From: Macrosoma leucophasiata
Lineage: Eukaryota; Arthropoda; Insecta; Lepidoptera; Hedylidae
DNA length: 64,000 nucleotides
Reading direction: 5' to 3'
Assembly: GCA_036365455.1 (NCBI GenBank)
Contig: JAWQUS010000003.1
Location: 2,810,001 to 2,874,000, forward strand
Positions 42,441-53,239 of this stretch are shown here, in pieces (within the stretch, counting starts at the first letter, position 1; the number at the start of each line of letters is the position of its first letter). A program made the translations under genes and the position numbers. The notes below the pieces were generated by a model, which ran no database searches, had not been told where the DNA came from, and saw only the letters and a program-made list of their open reading frames with translations.

Positions 42441-42456
42441 TACATATACCAAAACT

Positions 42457-42900
42457 ATTTTTTTTACTATTTTTGTCTGTCTGTCTTTCTGATTGTTCCG
42501 GCTAATCTCGGGAACCGCTGGACCGATTTTGACGGGACTTTCACTGGCAGATAGCTTATGTAATAAGGCGTAACTGAGGCTACTTTTATACTAGCTGCGC
42601 CCACAGTTTCGTCCGGTTAGGTACTGAATAATCATAAATTCTCACGGGGACGAAGTCGCGGGCACAGCTAGTCATGACATAAAAAATATTCAGGTTAGCT
42701 TTGTTATGCGAAAATCTGTAACTATGGATGGATATTTTTTTCTCCTCCACGTATGAAATATTAAATGGATTTTAATGAAACTTAACAATAATGTAGCTTG
42801 TGTACCAGAATAACACATAGGCTACAATATATGAAGATATTGTGTGTTATTTTAATATAAATCCTGCGTAGACGAAGTCGCAGGCACCAGCTTGTAGATA
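42457..42900 (+). repeat. Family O-type repeats, two diverged units
   Basis: Unit 1 to about 42680: 'gaaccgctggaccgatttt', 'atactagctgcgcccac', 'gggcacagctagtcatg'. Unit 2 to 42900: 'aaatggattttaatgaaac', 'gacgaagtcgcaggcacc'. Both are common lepidopteran non-coding repeats. Confidence 0.5.
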
Positions 42901-43130
42901 ATATAATAGATACGATGTAACGACTACTCATAAACCATTGCATATTATCTATGGACTGTAATTTACAATGTCATGGCATGGCTTCGATTAAGTCTCAATT
43001 GAGGATAATGTGCAGCACATAAGAATTAAAATGGAAAAATTTCATCAATATGCTACTTTCATGTAGTTAATAATCTTAGTTGGAAATATTCTAATGACAT
43101 AACAAGGGCTACTGGCAAGGGCTTTTAATG

Positions 43131-43387
43131 GTGGTTGATCTCCAGTGACGGAGCCCGCGGGCGTAGGCACCACCGCATTACCTAATATACTTGCCGCTAA
43201 ATGGTGGTGTTCAGCACTATCGTGTTCCGGTCAGGTGGTGATGTACGGCCCTGTAATTTCCGGAACAGAGGCATAACACCTTAGGCCTCAGGAGTGGTAA
43301 CGCATCTGCATTTTGACCTTGGTCTTTGTGACTATAGGCTGCAGTCATCACTTATCATCAATGTGAACTGCATGCTTGTTTACCACC
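43131..43387 (+). mobile_element. Family A element, A-run end missing
   Basis: From 'aatggtggttgatctcc' to 'gcatgcttgtttaccac'. The last 20 bases are absent, directly before the LTR retrotransposon. Confidence 0.8.
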
Positions 43388-43400
43388 GCATAAGGCATCC

Positions 43401-43618
43401 TGATAGTACGTATCCAACAAATAGTACCTACGTATAAAAATACATCAGCTGATTGGACAAGAGACAAGAGTAACAAGCTTGATTGGACCAATGACGGATC
43501 CAATGTTGAACTAATGTAATAATGACCTAAACGCACCACTCTTAGAACAAACTGAACTTTATGGATAACTAAGTAAAACCACTTGTCACCTGAACTTAAT
43601 TTATTTGCTCTAAGAACA
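43401..43618 (-). repeat. 3' LTR of the BEL element
   Basis: On the minus strand it begins TGTTCTTAGAGC and ends near '...cgtactatca'. The first 130 or so bases recur, inverted and direct, at 49651-49822. The outer boundary is tentative. Confidence 0.6.
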
Positions 43619-45509
43619 AAAAAATACAAATTTTAGAAGTTGGCCTTTTTAATATAGAAGATTTTGTCCGCAATGTGACTACACGAGTTATATTATCATG
43701 ACCGGGATGTTTCTGTACTATCCGACCTAATAACCAACGACTTGGTGACAAATTGTCCTCCCTTATTAACACAATATCCCCAATCTTAGGTTCAGATACT
43801 TGTGCAGACCATTTATATCGGTGCATAAGATTTACCAAGTATTCTGAAGACCACCGTCTCCAAAATGATTGTAACATTCTTTGAATAAATTGCCACCGCG
43901 TAAAACAATTCACGTTGGAAGATTCATACGAGTAGTCGGGCACATTCACTAACGACTCTCCAATCAAAAAGTGTCCTGGAGTTAAAGGCATCGGTTCAAC
44001 AGCATCAGTTGAATTTACTAAACTTATGGGTCGCGAATTCAAACAAGCCTATACTTGGATTAAAAGTGTACTCAACTTTTCATACGTGAGAGTAGAGTCG
44101 CCTATAACTCTTTTCAAGTGGAACTTTGTGGATTTCACTCCCGCTTCCCACAAACCACCAAAATTGGGTCCGGATGGGGGAATGAAATGCCACTCGGTTT
44201 CATTCGCTTCAAGGTGCTCTGCTATTGTGGACTGAAAAGAAGCCAATTGCTGCAATTCTTGCGACGCGCCAACAAAGGTAGTGCCATTGTCACTCCATAA
44301 TTTTGAACAGTGACCTCATCGTGAGACGAATCGCCTGAATGCCGCTAAAAAGGCCTGCGTGCTCATGTCACTGACCACTTCTAAATGAAGAGCACGGGTA
44401 CATATACATACAAAAAGACAAATGTACCCTTTGTACGAATGATGTCCGCGACCCTTCGTTGTCCTTACATTTATTGGGCCAGCGTAATCGACGCCACTAT
44501 GTAAAAATGGTCTAGCAGGCGTGCAACGAACTGTTGGAAGAGAACCCATCAATTGGTTCTTACACATTGCCCTGTACATAGTGTATTTTTCGCCCCAATA
44601 ATCCAATAAGCTGTTCTTAGGTAGTTAAGCATTAATTGGTGACCTCCGTGTAACGTCTTGTTATGAGCGTCTGCTACCATCAAATAAGTCAAATGACTAT
44701 TACTAGGCAACACAATTGGATGTTTTGTTTGCTCATCCAGCTGTGACTTTTCAAGTCTACATCTAACTCGCATTATGCCTTTATTGTCTATATAAGGGCA
44801 CAATGACTTAAGTTTACTCTTTGTTTGTACATAGTTTTTATTTTGTAATTGTTTGTAATCCTCTGAAAATATGTCCTTTTGTACTTTTTGTATACAACTA
44901 TGTAAAGCTTTCTCTATTTCTTCATTTCGTAAGTATTTTGTTCTATTTTTACTTTTATTTAAAAAGCGTCGACAGTACGCGACATCCCTGACTAATCGTG
45001 GTAACGAAGAAAATCTTTCGAGCACTGAATTATCTGGAACAACTGCTACATGAACTTTGATGGATTCCTCTAAGGATATTTTCAAATCCTTTGGCCTTTT
45101 GTAATCTACAATTTTGTTCTTGAGGAATGATGGTCCTAGAAACCACAACTTGTGCTCTACGAACAGACTAGGTAGCAATCCCCGTGATGCACAATCTGCC
45201 GGGTTGTCTTTTGTCGAGACATGATACCATTGACTCGGCTTTGTAGTGGTCAAAATTTCTGAGGTACGGTTGGCCACAAATGTCTTCCATCTGCTTGGAT
45301 GGCTGTTCAACCAAGCGTGTACTACTGTAGAGTCCGTCCAAGCAGTGATTTTGTCCGTTGGTATATTTAAAACCTCTGCAGTTTCAGTCAACAAACGCGC
45401 TAGGCTACCTTAGAGGCATCACTAAATCCGTGTAACTCTAAATTATCATTTGATCTAGTGCAAAGCCAACGAGGTACCTGAATTTTGGTGACAAGAGATT
45501 TTGAGTAGG
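43596..45509 (-). pseudogene. pol: BEL/Pao pol: RNase H, integrase, C-terminal domain
   Basis: Order along the minus strand: KIQVPRWLC and FSDAS (start of RNase H) at about 45490-45410, then a deletion that joins it out of frame to LLTETAEVLNIP. WTDSTVVHAWL is the later RNase H block. The integrase zinc-binding part has HNKTLHGGHQ, and CKNQLMGSLP follows after a frameshift near 44560. The integrase core shows VDYAGP, then WHFIPP-FGGLWEA with its Glu. The C-terminal domain has PLTPGHFLIG and VLIREDN. Breaks: frameshifts near 44560 and 44310, and a TAG in place of a sense codon at 44046-44048 (VxACLNSRP). The enzyme would cut and join element DNA to the genome. Confidence 0.88.
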
Positions 45510-46268
45510 AAAATAATAAATGCAGACGATAAGATGAAGGCTACGTGGAAAGTAATAAATAGTGAAGCAGGCAAAAATAAACGGAGTGATGGTCGCGTGA
45601 TTTTGGAGACATCTCAGGGTACTGTGAGTTCGAATCCTGACATTGCGCAGCACTTTGTAGAATACTTTGCTAATATTCCCTTTGAAATTACAAAACCCTT
45701 AAACTCATCCTCTTTATTATCCATTGATATTCTGAAAAATAACGTAGAAGCTTGTACTATTCAATTTAGGTTTAAACATGCCCACAGCCCACAGTCTGTA
45801 AGATCAGCTTTTCATCAAATTAAAATAAAAGCTACCGAAGATATTTATGGCATGTCTGTTATGGTGTGTAAGTCGATTATAGATACCTTAGCTCCTTACT
45901 TAGCATCAATTTTTAACTTATGTATTGATCAGGGAGTCTTTCCAGATTTATTAAAGTTTAGTAAAGTTATACCGCTATTTAAATCAGGTGACAATAAAAA
46001 CCCTAATAATTATAGACCGGTATCTATTCTGCCCGTTCTCAGTAAAGTGTTCGAAAAACTGATGCTTACTCAATTGCTGCAACATTTCAATACAAATAAC
46101 ATCTTACACGAACAGCAATTTGGTTTTACAAGAGGACGTTGTACAACCGATGCCGGTGTTGCTTTATTAAAACATATTTTTGAAGCTTGGGAGGATACAC
46201 AAGATGCTATAGGTATATTTTGCGACCTTTCATAGGCGTTTGACTGCGTGGACCACAATACATTAATT

Positions 46269-46880
46269 TTTAAAACACTCGCGTTTAACACTAATTTCAC
46301 TAATTTTAGAATCCAGGGGTGTATAAAGTACAGTGCAGTTGTGGTAAGGTGTACATTGGACAGACAAAACGCAGCGTCCAGGAAAGGATCAAAGAACACA
46401 TCGCAGCTCTAAAAAACCGACAGATGCAAAAATCGGCGATCGCGGAACACCTTTTAACCTCGGAGACTAATCATTGGATCAATCTTCACAATCCAAAAGT
46501 CCTCTCCACTGAACGTTATTATTATCCCAGGATAATACGAGAGGCGATTGAAATATATAAGTACAAAAACAATTTCAATCGTGAAGATGGATATAAATTG
46601 TCTCCGACCTGGACACCGGTCATAAACAATTTAGGATCGCGCGATGTAACATCGGACCTATCGTCGGATTCAGTGAGCGTTGTGTGCCGGCCTCCACAAT
46701 AATCACGCAACTTGTAGGTAGAAGAACATCAAGCCACCCGCAAATTGACATTTTGCTGTTACAACAGTCTGTCCGCGACCACGGCTTGTGCAACCGAGTC
46801 GAAACGTCGGAATAAAGGTAAAAAGTGTTTTTTACCCAATATCTATATCGCGTCACGACCCGGTTCGTAAAATGAGTGAA
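46269..46880 (+). mobile_element. Penelope-like element with GIY-YIG, nested third level
   Basis: An 11 bp target duplication ATACATTAATT lies at 46258-46268 and 46881-46891, both within the LINE coding sequence, so the insert can be removed exactly (612 bp). It holds the C-terminal endonuclease and a 3' end with 'gaccacggcttgtgc' and 'cgaaacgtcgg'. The Penelope reverse transcriptase is missing, i.e. 5'-truncated. It begins with 'ttcactaattttag', reminiscent of an intron end, directly before the endonuclease. Confidence 0.92.
46316..46702 (+). CDS. GIY-YIG endonuclease domain of a Penelope-like element
   Basis: Nuclease that nicks target DNA for Penelope-like retroelements. The open frame covers 128 residues with no ATG at its start. 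GVYKV (46316-46330) is the 'GIY' strand and CGKVYIGQT the 'YIG' strand, spaced as usual. The catalytic Arg follows in RSVQERIKEH. KSAIAEHLL contains the conserved His, and STERYYYPRIIREAIEI supplies the Glu on a helix. The cysteine pair CSC after GVYKVQ is typical of Penelope nucleases. The domain looks intact, but without the polymerase it is a remnant. Confidence 0.88.
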   Translation, partial: GVYKVQCSCGKVYIGQTKRSVQERIKEHIAALKNRQMQKSAIAEHLLTSETNHWINLHNPKVLSTERYYYPRIIREAIEIYKYKNNFNREDGYKLSPTWTPVINNLGSRDVTSDLSSDSVSVVCRPPQ

Positions 46881-48408
46881 ATACATTAATTGGCAAACTT
46901 GATCATTATGGACTTGAAAATAAAGCTCTTCAACTTGTTCAATCATACTTTAAGGATCAGGAACAAGTAGTTCAAGTGAATGGAGTAAAATCTCAAGGTG
47001 CAAAGACAGGAATGGGTGTCCCACAGGGCTCAATATTAGGACCATTTCTGTTTTTAGTCTACGTTAATGATTTACTTCATTTGATGCCTAACAGTATGCC
47101 CAAAACAATTTTATTTGCAGACGATACTTCAATAGTTTTTAAAATGAACAGACGGAATCCAGATTACGATACTGTAAATAAGGTCATAGGAGAAGTACAT
47201 AAATGGTTTACTGTCAATAATCTTGCACTGAATAGTAAAAAACCAAATGTATCCGTTTTACCCTCCCTAATGTAAAAAGTAAAGAAGGAGACATTTTTAT
47301 AAACAATGACAAAATTCAATTTGTTGATGACGCTACCTTCTTGGGAATAACGCTTGACTCGAAGTTACAATGGGGAACACATATTAGGCAGTTAGCGAAA
47401 CGTCTGAGTGCCGCAGCTTATGCTGTTCGAAAAATTAGGCAATTAACTGATATAGACACTGCAAGACTTGTTTATTTTAGCTATTTTCACAGTGTCATGT
47501 CCTATGGTATTTTATTGTGGGGTCGAGCGGCTGACATACAATCAATTTTTGTATTACAAAAGAGGGCCATTAGAGCGATGTATAACTTACGTAGTCGTGA
47601 TTCTTTGAAAGAACTATTTAAAGAAATAAATATAATGACAGTCCCTTGCCATTACATTTATGAAAATATACTTTTCGCGAGGAAAAATCTACATCTGTTT
47701 GATAAAATCTCCGATAGGCATAGTTATAATACGAGGAATAAGAACAAGTTGTCTCTGCCAAGTTTTCGACTGACGAAAACTAATACATCTTTCCTAAAAT
47801 ATAGTGTAGAATTTTATAACAAGATCCCAGCCGGGATTGCTGAACTCACCGATGGTAAATTCAAAGCATTAATTAAACGCACTCTATGTAAAAAGGCTTA
47901 CTATAAACTCGAGGACTATCTCAAGGATAAAAATGTTTGGCTAAATGCTGATCTAGCTCCACAAAGGTGTTAAATGTAATAATCAAAGTGTAATGTTGAT
48001 ATTATATTGTTAATTTTAAGCTTGTTTAAATTATGGAAAATTGTAAAAATATGCCTAAGAGATATTTTTAAAAGAGCCGACTGAGTTTTTTCCGGCAAGT
48101 TTTTCTCAGATCATATTGGCCTTTGGAACTTTGCCGGTGAATGACAAAGAATGACTCTTTTTCTTTTCTTTTTACTCTTTGTTATAACTTTGTAAAGGGG
48201 AAAAGAGACATTCTACTGATATACTTTTTACATTAGTTTATGACATTTAGTTTTATCTTAGTGATATTCTTGACTTTACATATATTTTTTATCTTGTTTG
48301 ACATGTATATCAATTGTTATTCGCTTTAATTTATTTTGTTTGTTTTTGACGTGTCATAAGAGGTGCCTGTCACCCTAAATGAATAAATGAGTTTCTGATT
48401 CTGATTCT

Positions 48409-48472
48409 GACTGGGAATCTAGTCCAGCCGCTCTTCCAATTGAGCTACTGAAGCCCTGCCCGATTTGTCAAA
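48409..48472 (-). repeat. tRNA-like fragment (family C)
   Basis: The complement of 'tcagtagctcaattggaaga' and 'gcggctggactagattcccag'. Sits exactly between the LINE tail and BEL gag, lacking the T arm. The LINE may have inserted into this fragment. Confidence 0.7.
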
Positions 48473-48716
48473 GGAAGATCTGTCAAATCAAAAATGTTAT
48501 CGACCTTTTCAAGTGTATCACCAATATCTGCAGCACCAAATTGTTGGTGAAACTTGCTATGAGTTTCCTCAAATTAAGACCAATGTTGTTCTAGTAATTC
48601 TTGTCTGGCCTCTATGTATTCGACAGTAACTGTTTCTTTTGGACTCTTTTTAAAGTTTGTAAACGCCTTTTGAATCGTATTTTGGAGCCTTTGTAAAATA
48701 CTAATCAAACCCTCCA
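48473..48716 (-). pseudogene. gag: BEL/Pao gag, N-terminal 80 codons
   Basis: Starts at ATG (48714-48716, minus) with MEGLISILQRLQNTIQKA, then ETVTVEYIEARQELLEQHW, a TAA stop about 46 codons in, and FEETHSKFHQQFGAADIGD in the same frame afterwards. The opening of an insect BEL capsid gene, cut off at 48473 by the tRNA-like fragment. Gag would package the element RNA. Confidence 0.75.
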
Positions 48717-49650
48717 TTGTAAATATTTAAAAAATGTAAAATATATGATCTGTGTAAAATTGGACTCAAAAGCTTAAAAAACATCTAGATATACCAGCTA
48801 TTAAGATCTGATTCTTTATGGCTGCGCGTTACAAAAAAAAACAAAAAATGTATTTAAATAAACTTGCAATACATCTATAAAACTATGGTTCAAAATACTC
48901 ATACAAAAATAACCTGTTTATAATATGCTGTGAAAAAGTATAACATGTAAATATTATCCAATTCAATAAACTAAACCTGAAACATTATAATCATAAGTTA
49001 CCAGACAAGTAAACAAATAAAATAAAAGCACCAAATATTTTTAACAAAGTATGTAACTTAAAACAAACCAATTACTTTGTTTGAACGTCATCATGATCCA
49101 TGAATCCAATATTTTGTTACAACAGTTGAACAAAAGTTGATGTAACAAAAATTCTAAGAAGACAAATTATCGCAAAATTTTACAAGTGTTTGACTTAATA
49201 TAACAACGTACCGAAATCGGGCATAGATTCCCCGTTCCGTCGTTTTTTCTTAAATTATTCTAAGTCCTATTTAACATGCACACAATTTCTAACTAAATAT
49301 TAAAGTCCAAATTTTCTATGTTTAAATGTTCATGGAAATAAAGTTCAAAATAGCTTGACACTTTTGCTTGCTTGAAATGTTAATAACTTCTTTTAAACCA
49401 ACAATTTAATTTATAAATGTACTGTACACACGGTTTTTGCACTTCACTCACTCTCACTCACGATGTGTACTCCCTTTGACTCCAACTGTACTGTAGTTGT
49501 ACTGGAATGTAGCGCCCTCTATCGCACTTCTGCTGCAAATCCTCTTCGATAGTGCGCGCAGGTGTCGTCACTGCTGCGCACCTAACTACCCTTTGTGCAG
49601 CGATCCACTGCAGGTACTTGTTCTTCCAAAAAGAGCTAATCCGGCTCGAA
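48717..49650 (-). other. BEL leader region
   Basis: About 0.9 kb of non-coding sequence between gag and LTR on the minus strand. 'tggtccttcgagccgg' next to the LTR is what I would expect around a BEL leader or primer site. The rest shows no signal. Confidence 0.5.
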
Positions 49651-49822
49651 GGACCAATGATTGGACCAATGACTGATCCAATGTTTAACTAATGTAATAA
49701 GTTCTTAGAGCAAATAAATTAAGTTCAGGTGACAAGTGGTTTTACTTAGTTATCCATAAAGTTCAGTTTGTTCTAAGAGTGGTGCATTTAGGTCATTATT
49801 ACATTAGTTCAACATTGGTCAA
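49651..49822. repeat. Rearranged 5' LTR of the BEL element
   Basis: 49651-49699 matches the 3' LTR in the same orientation ('gattggaccaatgac', 'aactaatgtaata'). 49700-49822 matches it inverted ('gttcttagagcaaataaatt' to 'acattagttcaacattgg'). So the LTR start was turned round in place, with 20 bp present twice. This kills the promoter. Confidence 0.75.
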
Positions 49823-50567
49823 TTTGTCTGAAACATTTAATTTATCTCTGAAATAAAATTAGACGACTTCTCATTGCGGGATATTACCTTCTGAAATATA
49901 AAACAAAAATATTGCTTTATCTCCGTTATTCAGCTGTGTTTTATATTCGTTAGTGAGGTTGTACCAAAAAAAGCAATGTACAAATAATACAACGTTTCCA
50001 GAATAAAGTGCTCATAGACACTGTAAATGCACTTTGGTACGCAATAACGATCTCCATCGGTACCTGAAAATGGATTTCGTTGATAAAATACGCCGAAGCC
50101 CATGAAAAAAGGCTTCATCATCATGTGAATATTGAGGCTATCCAGCTCCTTGACAACACAAACCTAGTGAGAAGACTTAAGAGAACTAAACCTTTTGAGT
50201 TAATGTTGTGTTAAAACAAAATTAGTGCAAAAGTGACTTATTTTGCATAATCACACGAACAAAGTGACTTCCCCTCAAGACATACTAAGAAAGTGCCAGT
50301 GGACATTTACTTAGAAATAATTTTATTAGAAGTTTAAGTTAACATAAAATAGCTTATTAGTCTTTTAGGCTAGATTGTAATTTTAATAAGGTTCAAAAAA
50401 GGACCTTATGATATTAAAAAAAACTACTCTTATATACTACTCTAATATAATCTACTAAATAGAAAACGAAAGGACATTAACAGGTGGTAGAGGCTGCCTC
50501 TCTGCATCAATCCAAAAAACATTTGTACTACGACTTTTTAAAATTAACAGTTTTTCTATTTTTTTAA
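49823..50567. other. Mostly nothing recognised
   Basis: AT-rich. 50478-50520 contains 'aacaggtggtagagg', a possible family A start, and 'tgcctctctgcatcaatcc', shared with 60480. Confidence 0.4.
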
Positions 50568-50815
50568 CTGCCTCGGTAGCCTACTGATAGCAGGCCACTA
50601 CTACTACGCTGAGGTCTTGGGTTCGATTCCCGGGTAAGGGGTTATCAGAGATAATGGTGTAAAGTCCTTTATCTCTGGTTCTATTGGGATTTTTCCATTT
50701 TCTGGAAATTTCTCAGTACCTCGAAATTTCGTAATGTGCCCGGAGATGTCGTAAGCAAAGGTGAATGCATGCATTTACCTTCGCCTACTCCTTCTTGGAT
50801 TGCACGTGTGAAGTT
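50568..50815 (+). mobile_element. tRNA-derived SINE, family E
   Basis: tRNA-like head 'ctgcctcggtagcctactg' with B box 'gggttcgattcccgggt'. The body is intact to 'gcccggagatgtc', then about 90 bp are missing before 'aaggtgaatgcatgcattta'. Ends 'acgtgtgaagttac'. Confidence 0.8.
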
Positions 50816-51026
50816 ACGTTTTGTAAATTTAAGTGTTACCATACAAAATTTATCTTTTGCCTCTGAATTGGCATTTACTCTGAGCGTAGGTATGCCACGT
50901 TCCTTGCCTAGGCAAAATATCGCCACTTGCAGCGGGGTTGCGGGGTGACGCATAGATACTTTTTTGATCTCTTGAAAACATTTTGGATTATTTATCAAGA
51001 ATTGTAAAAAGTCATTTTTTTTTTTA
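50816..51026. other. Short spacer, nothing recognised
   Basis: Non-coding, ending in a long T stretch that belongs in part to the next element. Confidence 0.4.
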
Positions 51027-51314
51027 TTTTTTTTTTTATGTTATGGAATTGGTAAACAAGCATGCAGTTCACATTGATGTTAAGTGATGACTGCAGCCTA
51101 TAGACTCCCACAGAAAGACCAAGGTCAAAATGCAGATGCGTTACCACTCCTGAGGCGTAAGGTGTTATGCCTCTGTGCCGGAAATTACAGGGCCGTACAT
51201 TACCACCTGACCGAAACACGATAGTGCTGAACACTACCATTTAGCGGCAAGTATATTAGGTAATGCGGTGGTGCCTACGCCCGCGAGCTCCGTCACTGGA
51301 GCTCTACCACCAGT
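51027..51314 (-). mobile_element. Family A element, full length
   Basis: T-run at the left. Hairpin GAGCTCC (51285-51291) / GGAGCTC, then TACCACCAGT to 51314. Close to the family consensus. No direct repeat across its ends. Confidence 0.88.
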
Positions 51315-51359
51315 AAAAATAAATTAAATTAATAATTATCATACAACTAAATTAAATTT

Positions 51360-51440
51360 TATTGGGATTTATGAAAAGAGGTTGCCTGCAGAGATGATGC
51401 GCTAATTTCAATTAACCCTGTATACTTATAAAATTACACA
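51360..51440 (-). repeat. Short repeat shared with 60443-60535
   Basis: 'gaggttgcctgcagagatga' and 'taatttcaattaaccctg' are complementary to sequence at 60443-60500, which also lies just outside a family A element. Might be a preferred target or a separate small repeat. Confidence 0.5.
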
Positions 51441-51528
51441 ATATAAGTGAAATGAACTGAAAAGAGCGAGCGGCGACATCATAATGAATATCGTGCTTTA
51501 TGTTTTCACCCTTATATAAGAGCTATTA

Positions 51529-51661
51529 CAATCCGGCATTCATCTGACAGCGATAAAACATGATCGCGAGCGCGAACTATGCAAATCATTAGCGCGGGAG
51601 TGCAGCGGGGCTAATTGGGCGCGCACTGCCAAGTTCATTGTCTGTTCGGTAACTATTCCGG
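51529..51661 (+). repeat. 133 bp module, copy 1
   Basis: GC-rich island in AT-rich surroundings: 'catctgacagcgataaaaca', ATGCAAAT at 51579-51586, CTAATTGGGCGCGC at 51611-51624, 'agttcattgtctgttcg'. A close copy sits at 53723-53854 on the other side of a LINE. No termini of a mobile element. Confidence 0.75.
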
Positions 51662-51664
51662 GTG

Positions 51665-53090
51665 GTATCAGAATCAGAATTCATTTATTGTGAAATAAGG
51701 GTACATTAAAGATGTTAGTTAAGATACAATGATCATGCCGAATTCCTGCCACAGATGGGCGTACAATATTTATATTATTATTAAGTTAAGTTATAAAAAT
51801 TCATTATAATAATAGGATTTAACTGTCAATTTTATCATCTAAATATTCATGCAACGTGTAATAACTCTTGTCTAAAAGTAAATTATGAAGCTTCTTTTTA
51901 AATATTTCGATATTTGTAATAGATCGAAATTTCTTTGGAAATTTATTGTAGATGTCATGAGCTCTACCAAAGATACTTTGCTTATACAAGTGAGTCTTAC
52001 AAGGTACAGCGCACAACATGCCATTTCTACGAGCGCTACTGGAAGTTTCAAACATATGAAAATTATTTTTTATAAATAGTCCACATTCGAGAATGTACAG
52101 GCATAGTAACGTTAAAATTTTAAGTTTTTTAAAATATGGTTTGCACGACTCTCTTTGTGTGATATTGCAAATTGATCGCAAGCACTGCTTTTGTGCTTTG
52201 AAACCAGATTCTCGGTTAATAGAGTTGCCCCAAAAAATTACTCCATATCGAAGAGTCGAGGAGACACAACCGTGATATGCAGTAAGTAAAGCTTTCTGAT
52301 CGACCACCTTTCTAAGCATACGGATCGCGTAACTAAGTTTACTTAATTTTTTGCAAATGTAGTCAACATGGGATTTCCACTTTATGTCCTGATCGAAATA
52401 TAGTCCTAAAAATTTGGTGATGTCTGTTTCATAGATGGTACTGTCTTCGTAATTGATATTAACATTTGGACTGTCACGTTTTCTTTGCCTAAATGTCATT
52501 ATTTTTGTTTTATTTAAATTTAATTGTAGGTTGTTCAATTTAAACCAGTCAACCAAAGATGGCAGTGTGGAAATGATGTCACTTTTTAGGTCAACTAGAT
52601 TTTTATTTGTAAATAAAATAGTCGTATCATCTGCAAACATCGTATTATGACTATCAATTACTTTGGGAAGGTCATTAACATATATGTTGAAAAGTAGAGG
52701 GCCTAAGACGCTGCCTTGGGGCACTCCCGTTATTATTTTCCTACACTTAGATTCATAATGGACAATACTTTTATCTACTAAAGACAATTTTGAGACTACA
52801 GTATATTGCTCTCTGTCTGATAAATAAGATTTAATTAAATTATAAGCATTACCTCTAATATCATATTTATATAGTTTTTGTAAAAGTATATCGTGGTCCA
52901 CGTGGTCGAAAGCTTTAGTAAGATCGAGATACAAAGCTGCAACTGGAGTTCTGTTCGTCGAGTCGCAGAAAGCAGATTATAAATTGCCATATTCATTGAT
53001 TTATTTTTTCTGAAACCATACTGTTCTGCAGCTAAAATATTGTTGTTAGAGTAGTAAGAGTTTGTATTTAATGAAATAGTTTTTATGGAA
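51665..53090 (-). mobile_element. CR1-like LINE, 5'-truncated
   Basis: 3' tail (complement of 'atcagaatcagaattcattt') matches the (TTCTGA) tail of the LINE at 45510-48408, so the two may be one family. Coding can be followed to about 53090 (minus). I could not find a target duplication. Confidence 0.82.
51819..53085 (-). pseudogene. CR1-like reverse transcriptase, one frameshift
   Basis: A 371-codon intact stretch (52934-51819): DLTKAFDHVDHD 4-15, VPQGSVLGP 71-79, FADD 100-103, then FLGLYFDQDIKWKSHV and the C-terminal domain ending LLLDKSYYTLHEYLDDK. Upstream, AEQYGFRKNKSMN-MAIYNLLSATRR continues in another frame, so there is a single shift near 52940-52975. The frame's first ATG is internal, not a true start. 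Endonuclease missing. Confidence 0.86.
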
Positions 53091-53239
53091 TATCACCAAC
53101 AGCCACAGTTACACGAATTAGATAATAGAGTTAATTAACCCACTTTTATGACTTTTCATACACTTTTAACACTTTTTGCGAATTATTTACGTGGGAGCTA
53201 TGTTTGCATGACAGTAGCGCCACCTGCAGTAATGTCAGG

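Larger units (their letters stand above)
45510..47973 (+). pseudogene. CR1/jockey-like LINE reverse transcriptase, broken
   Basis: Part 1 (45510-46268): linker and fingers with NYRPVSILPVLSKVFEKL, QFGFTRGR and IFCDLS, then TAG at 46234 in place of the Lys of DLSKAFD, then FDCVDHNTL. Part 2 (46892-47973), after the Penelope insertion: YGLENKALQLV, VPQGSILGP, FADD (47114-47125), then a 1 bp loss in the A-run near 47240 that shifts frame, then FLGITLDSKLQW and the C-terminal region to LEDYLKDKNVW. One nonsense codon, one frameshift and one insertion: inactive. The 3' half is otherwise well preserved. Confidence 0.88.
45510..48408 (+). mobile_element. CR1-like LINE inside the BEL element
   Basis: Interrupts BEL RNase H at about 45509. 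Coding starts KIINADDKMKATWK, upstream of the polymerase. The 3' end has a ~430 bp untranslated region and a (TTCTGA)n tail at about 48390-48408. It is itself split by a Penelope-like insertion (46269-46880). No target duplication found; the right flank is a tRNA-like fragment, not BEL sequence, so the insertion may have come with a deletion. Confidence 0.85.
43401..49822 (-). mobile_element. BEL/Pao LTR retrotransposon, decayed and nested
   Basis: Minus-strand order from right: rearranged 5' LTR (49651-49822), leader with 'ggtccttcgagccgg' (49634-49653, complement), gag start at 48716, a gap filled by a tRNA-like fragment and a LINE, RNase H, integrase and C-terminal domain (45509-43640), 3' LTR. 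Protease and polymerase and most of gag are gone. Stops, frameshifts and a deletion in RNase H show it is dead. Confidence 0.85.

Noticed and set aside
41581..42445. Minus-strand frames of 204 and 132 codons
   Set aside because: They lie opposite the RTE reverse transcriptase frame and have no protein resemblance.
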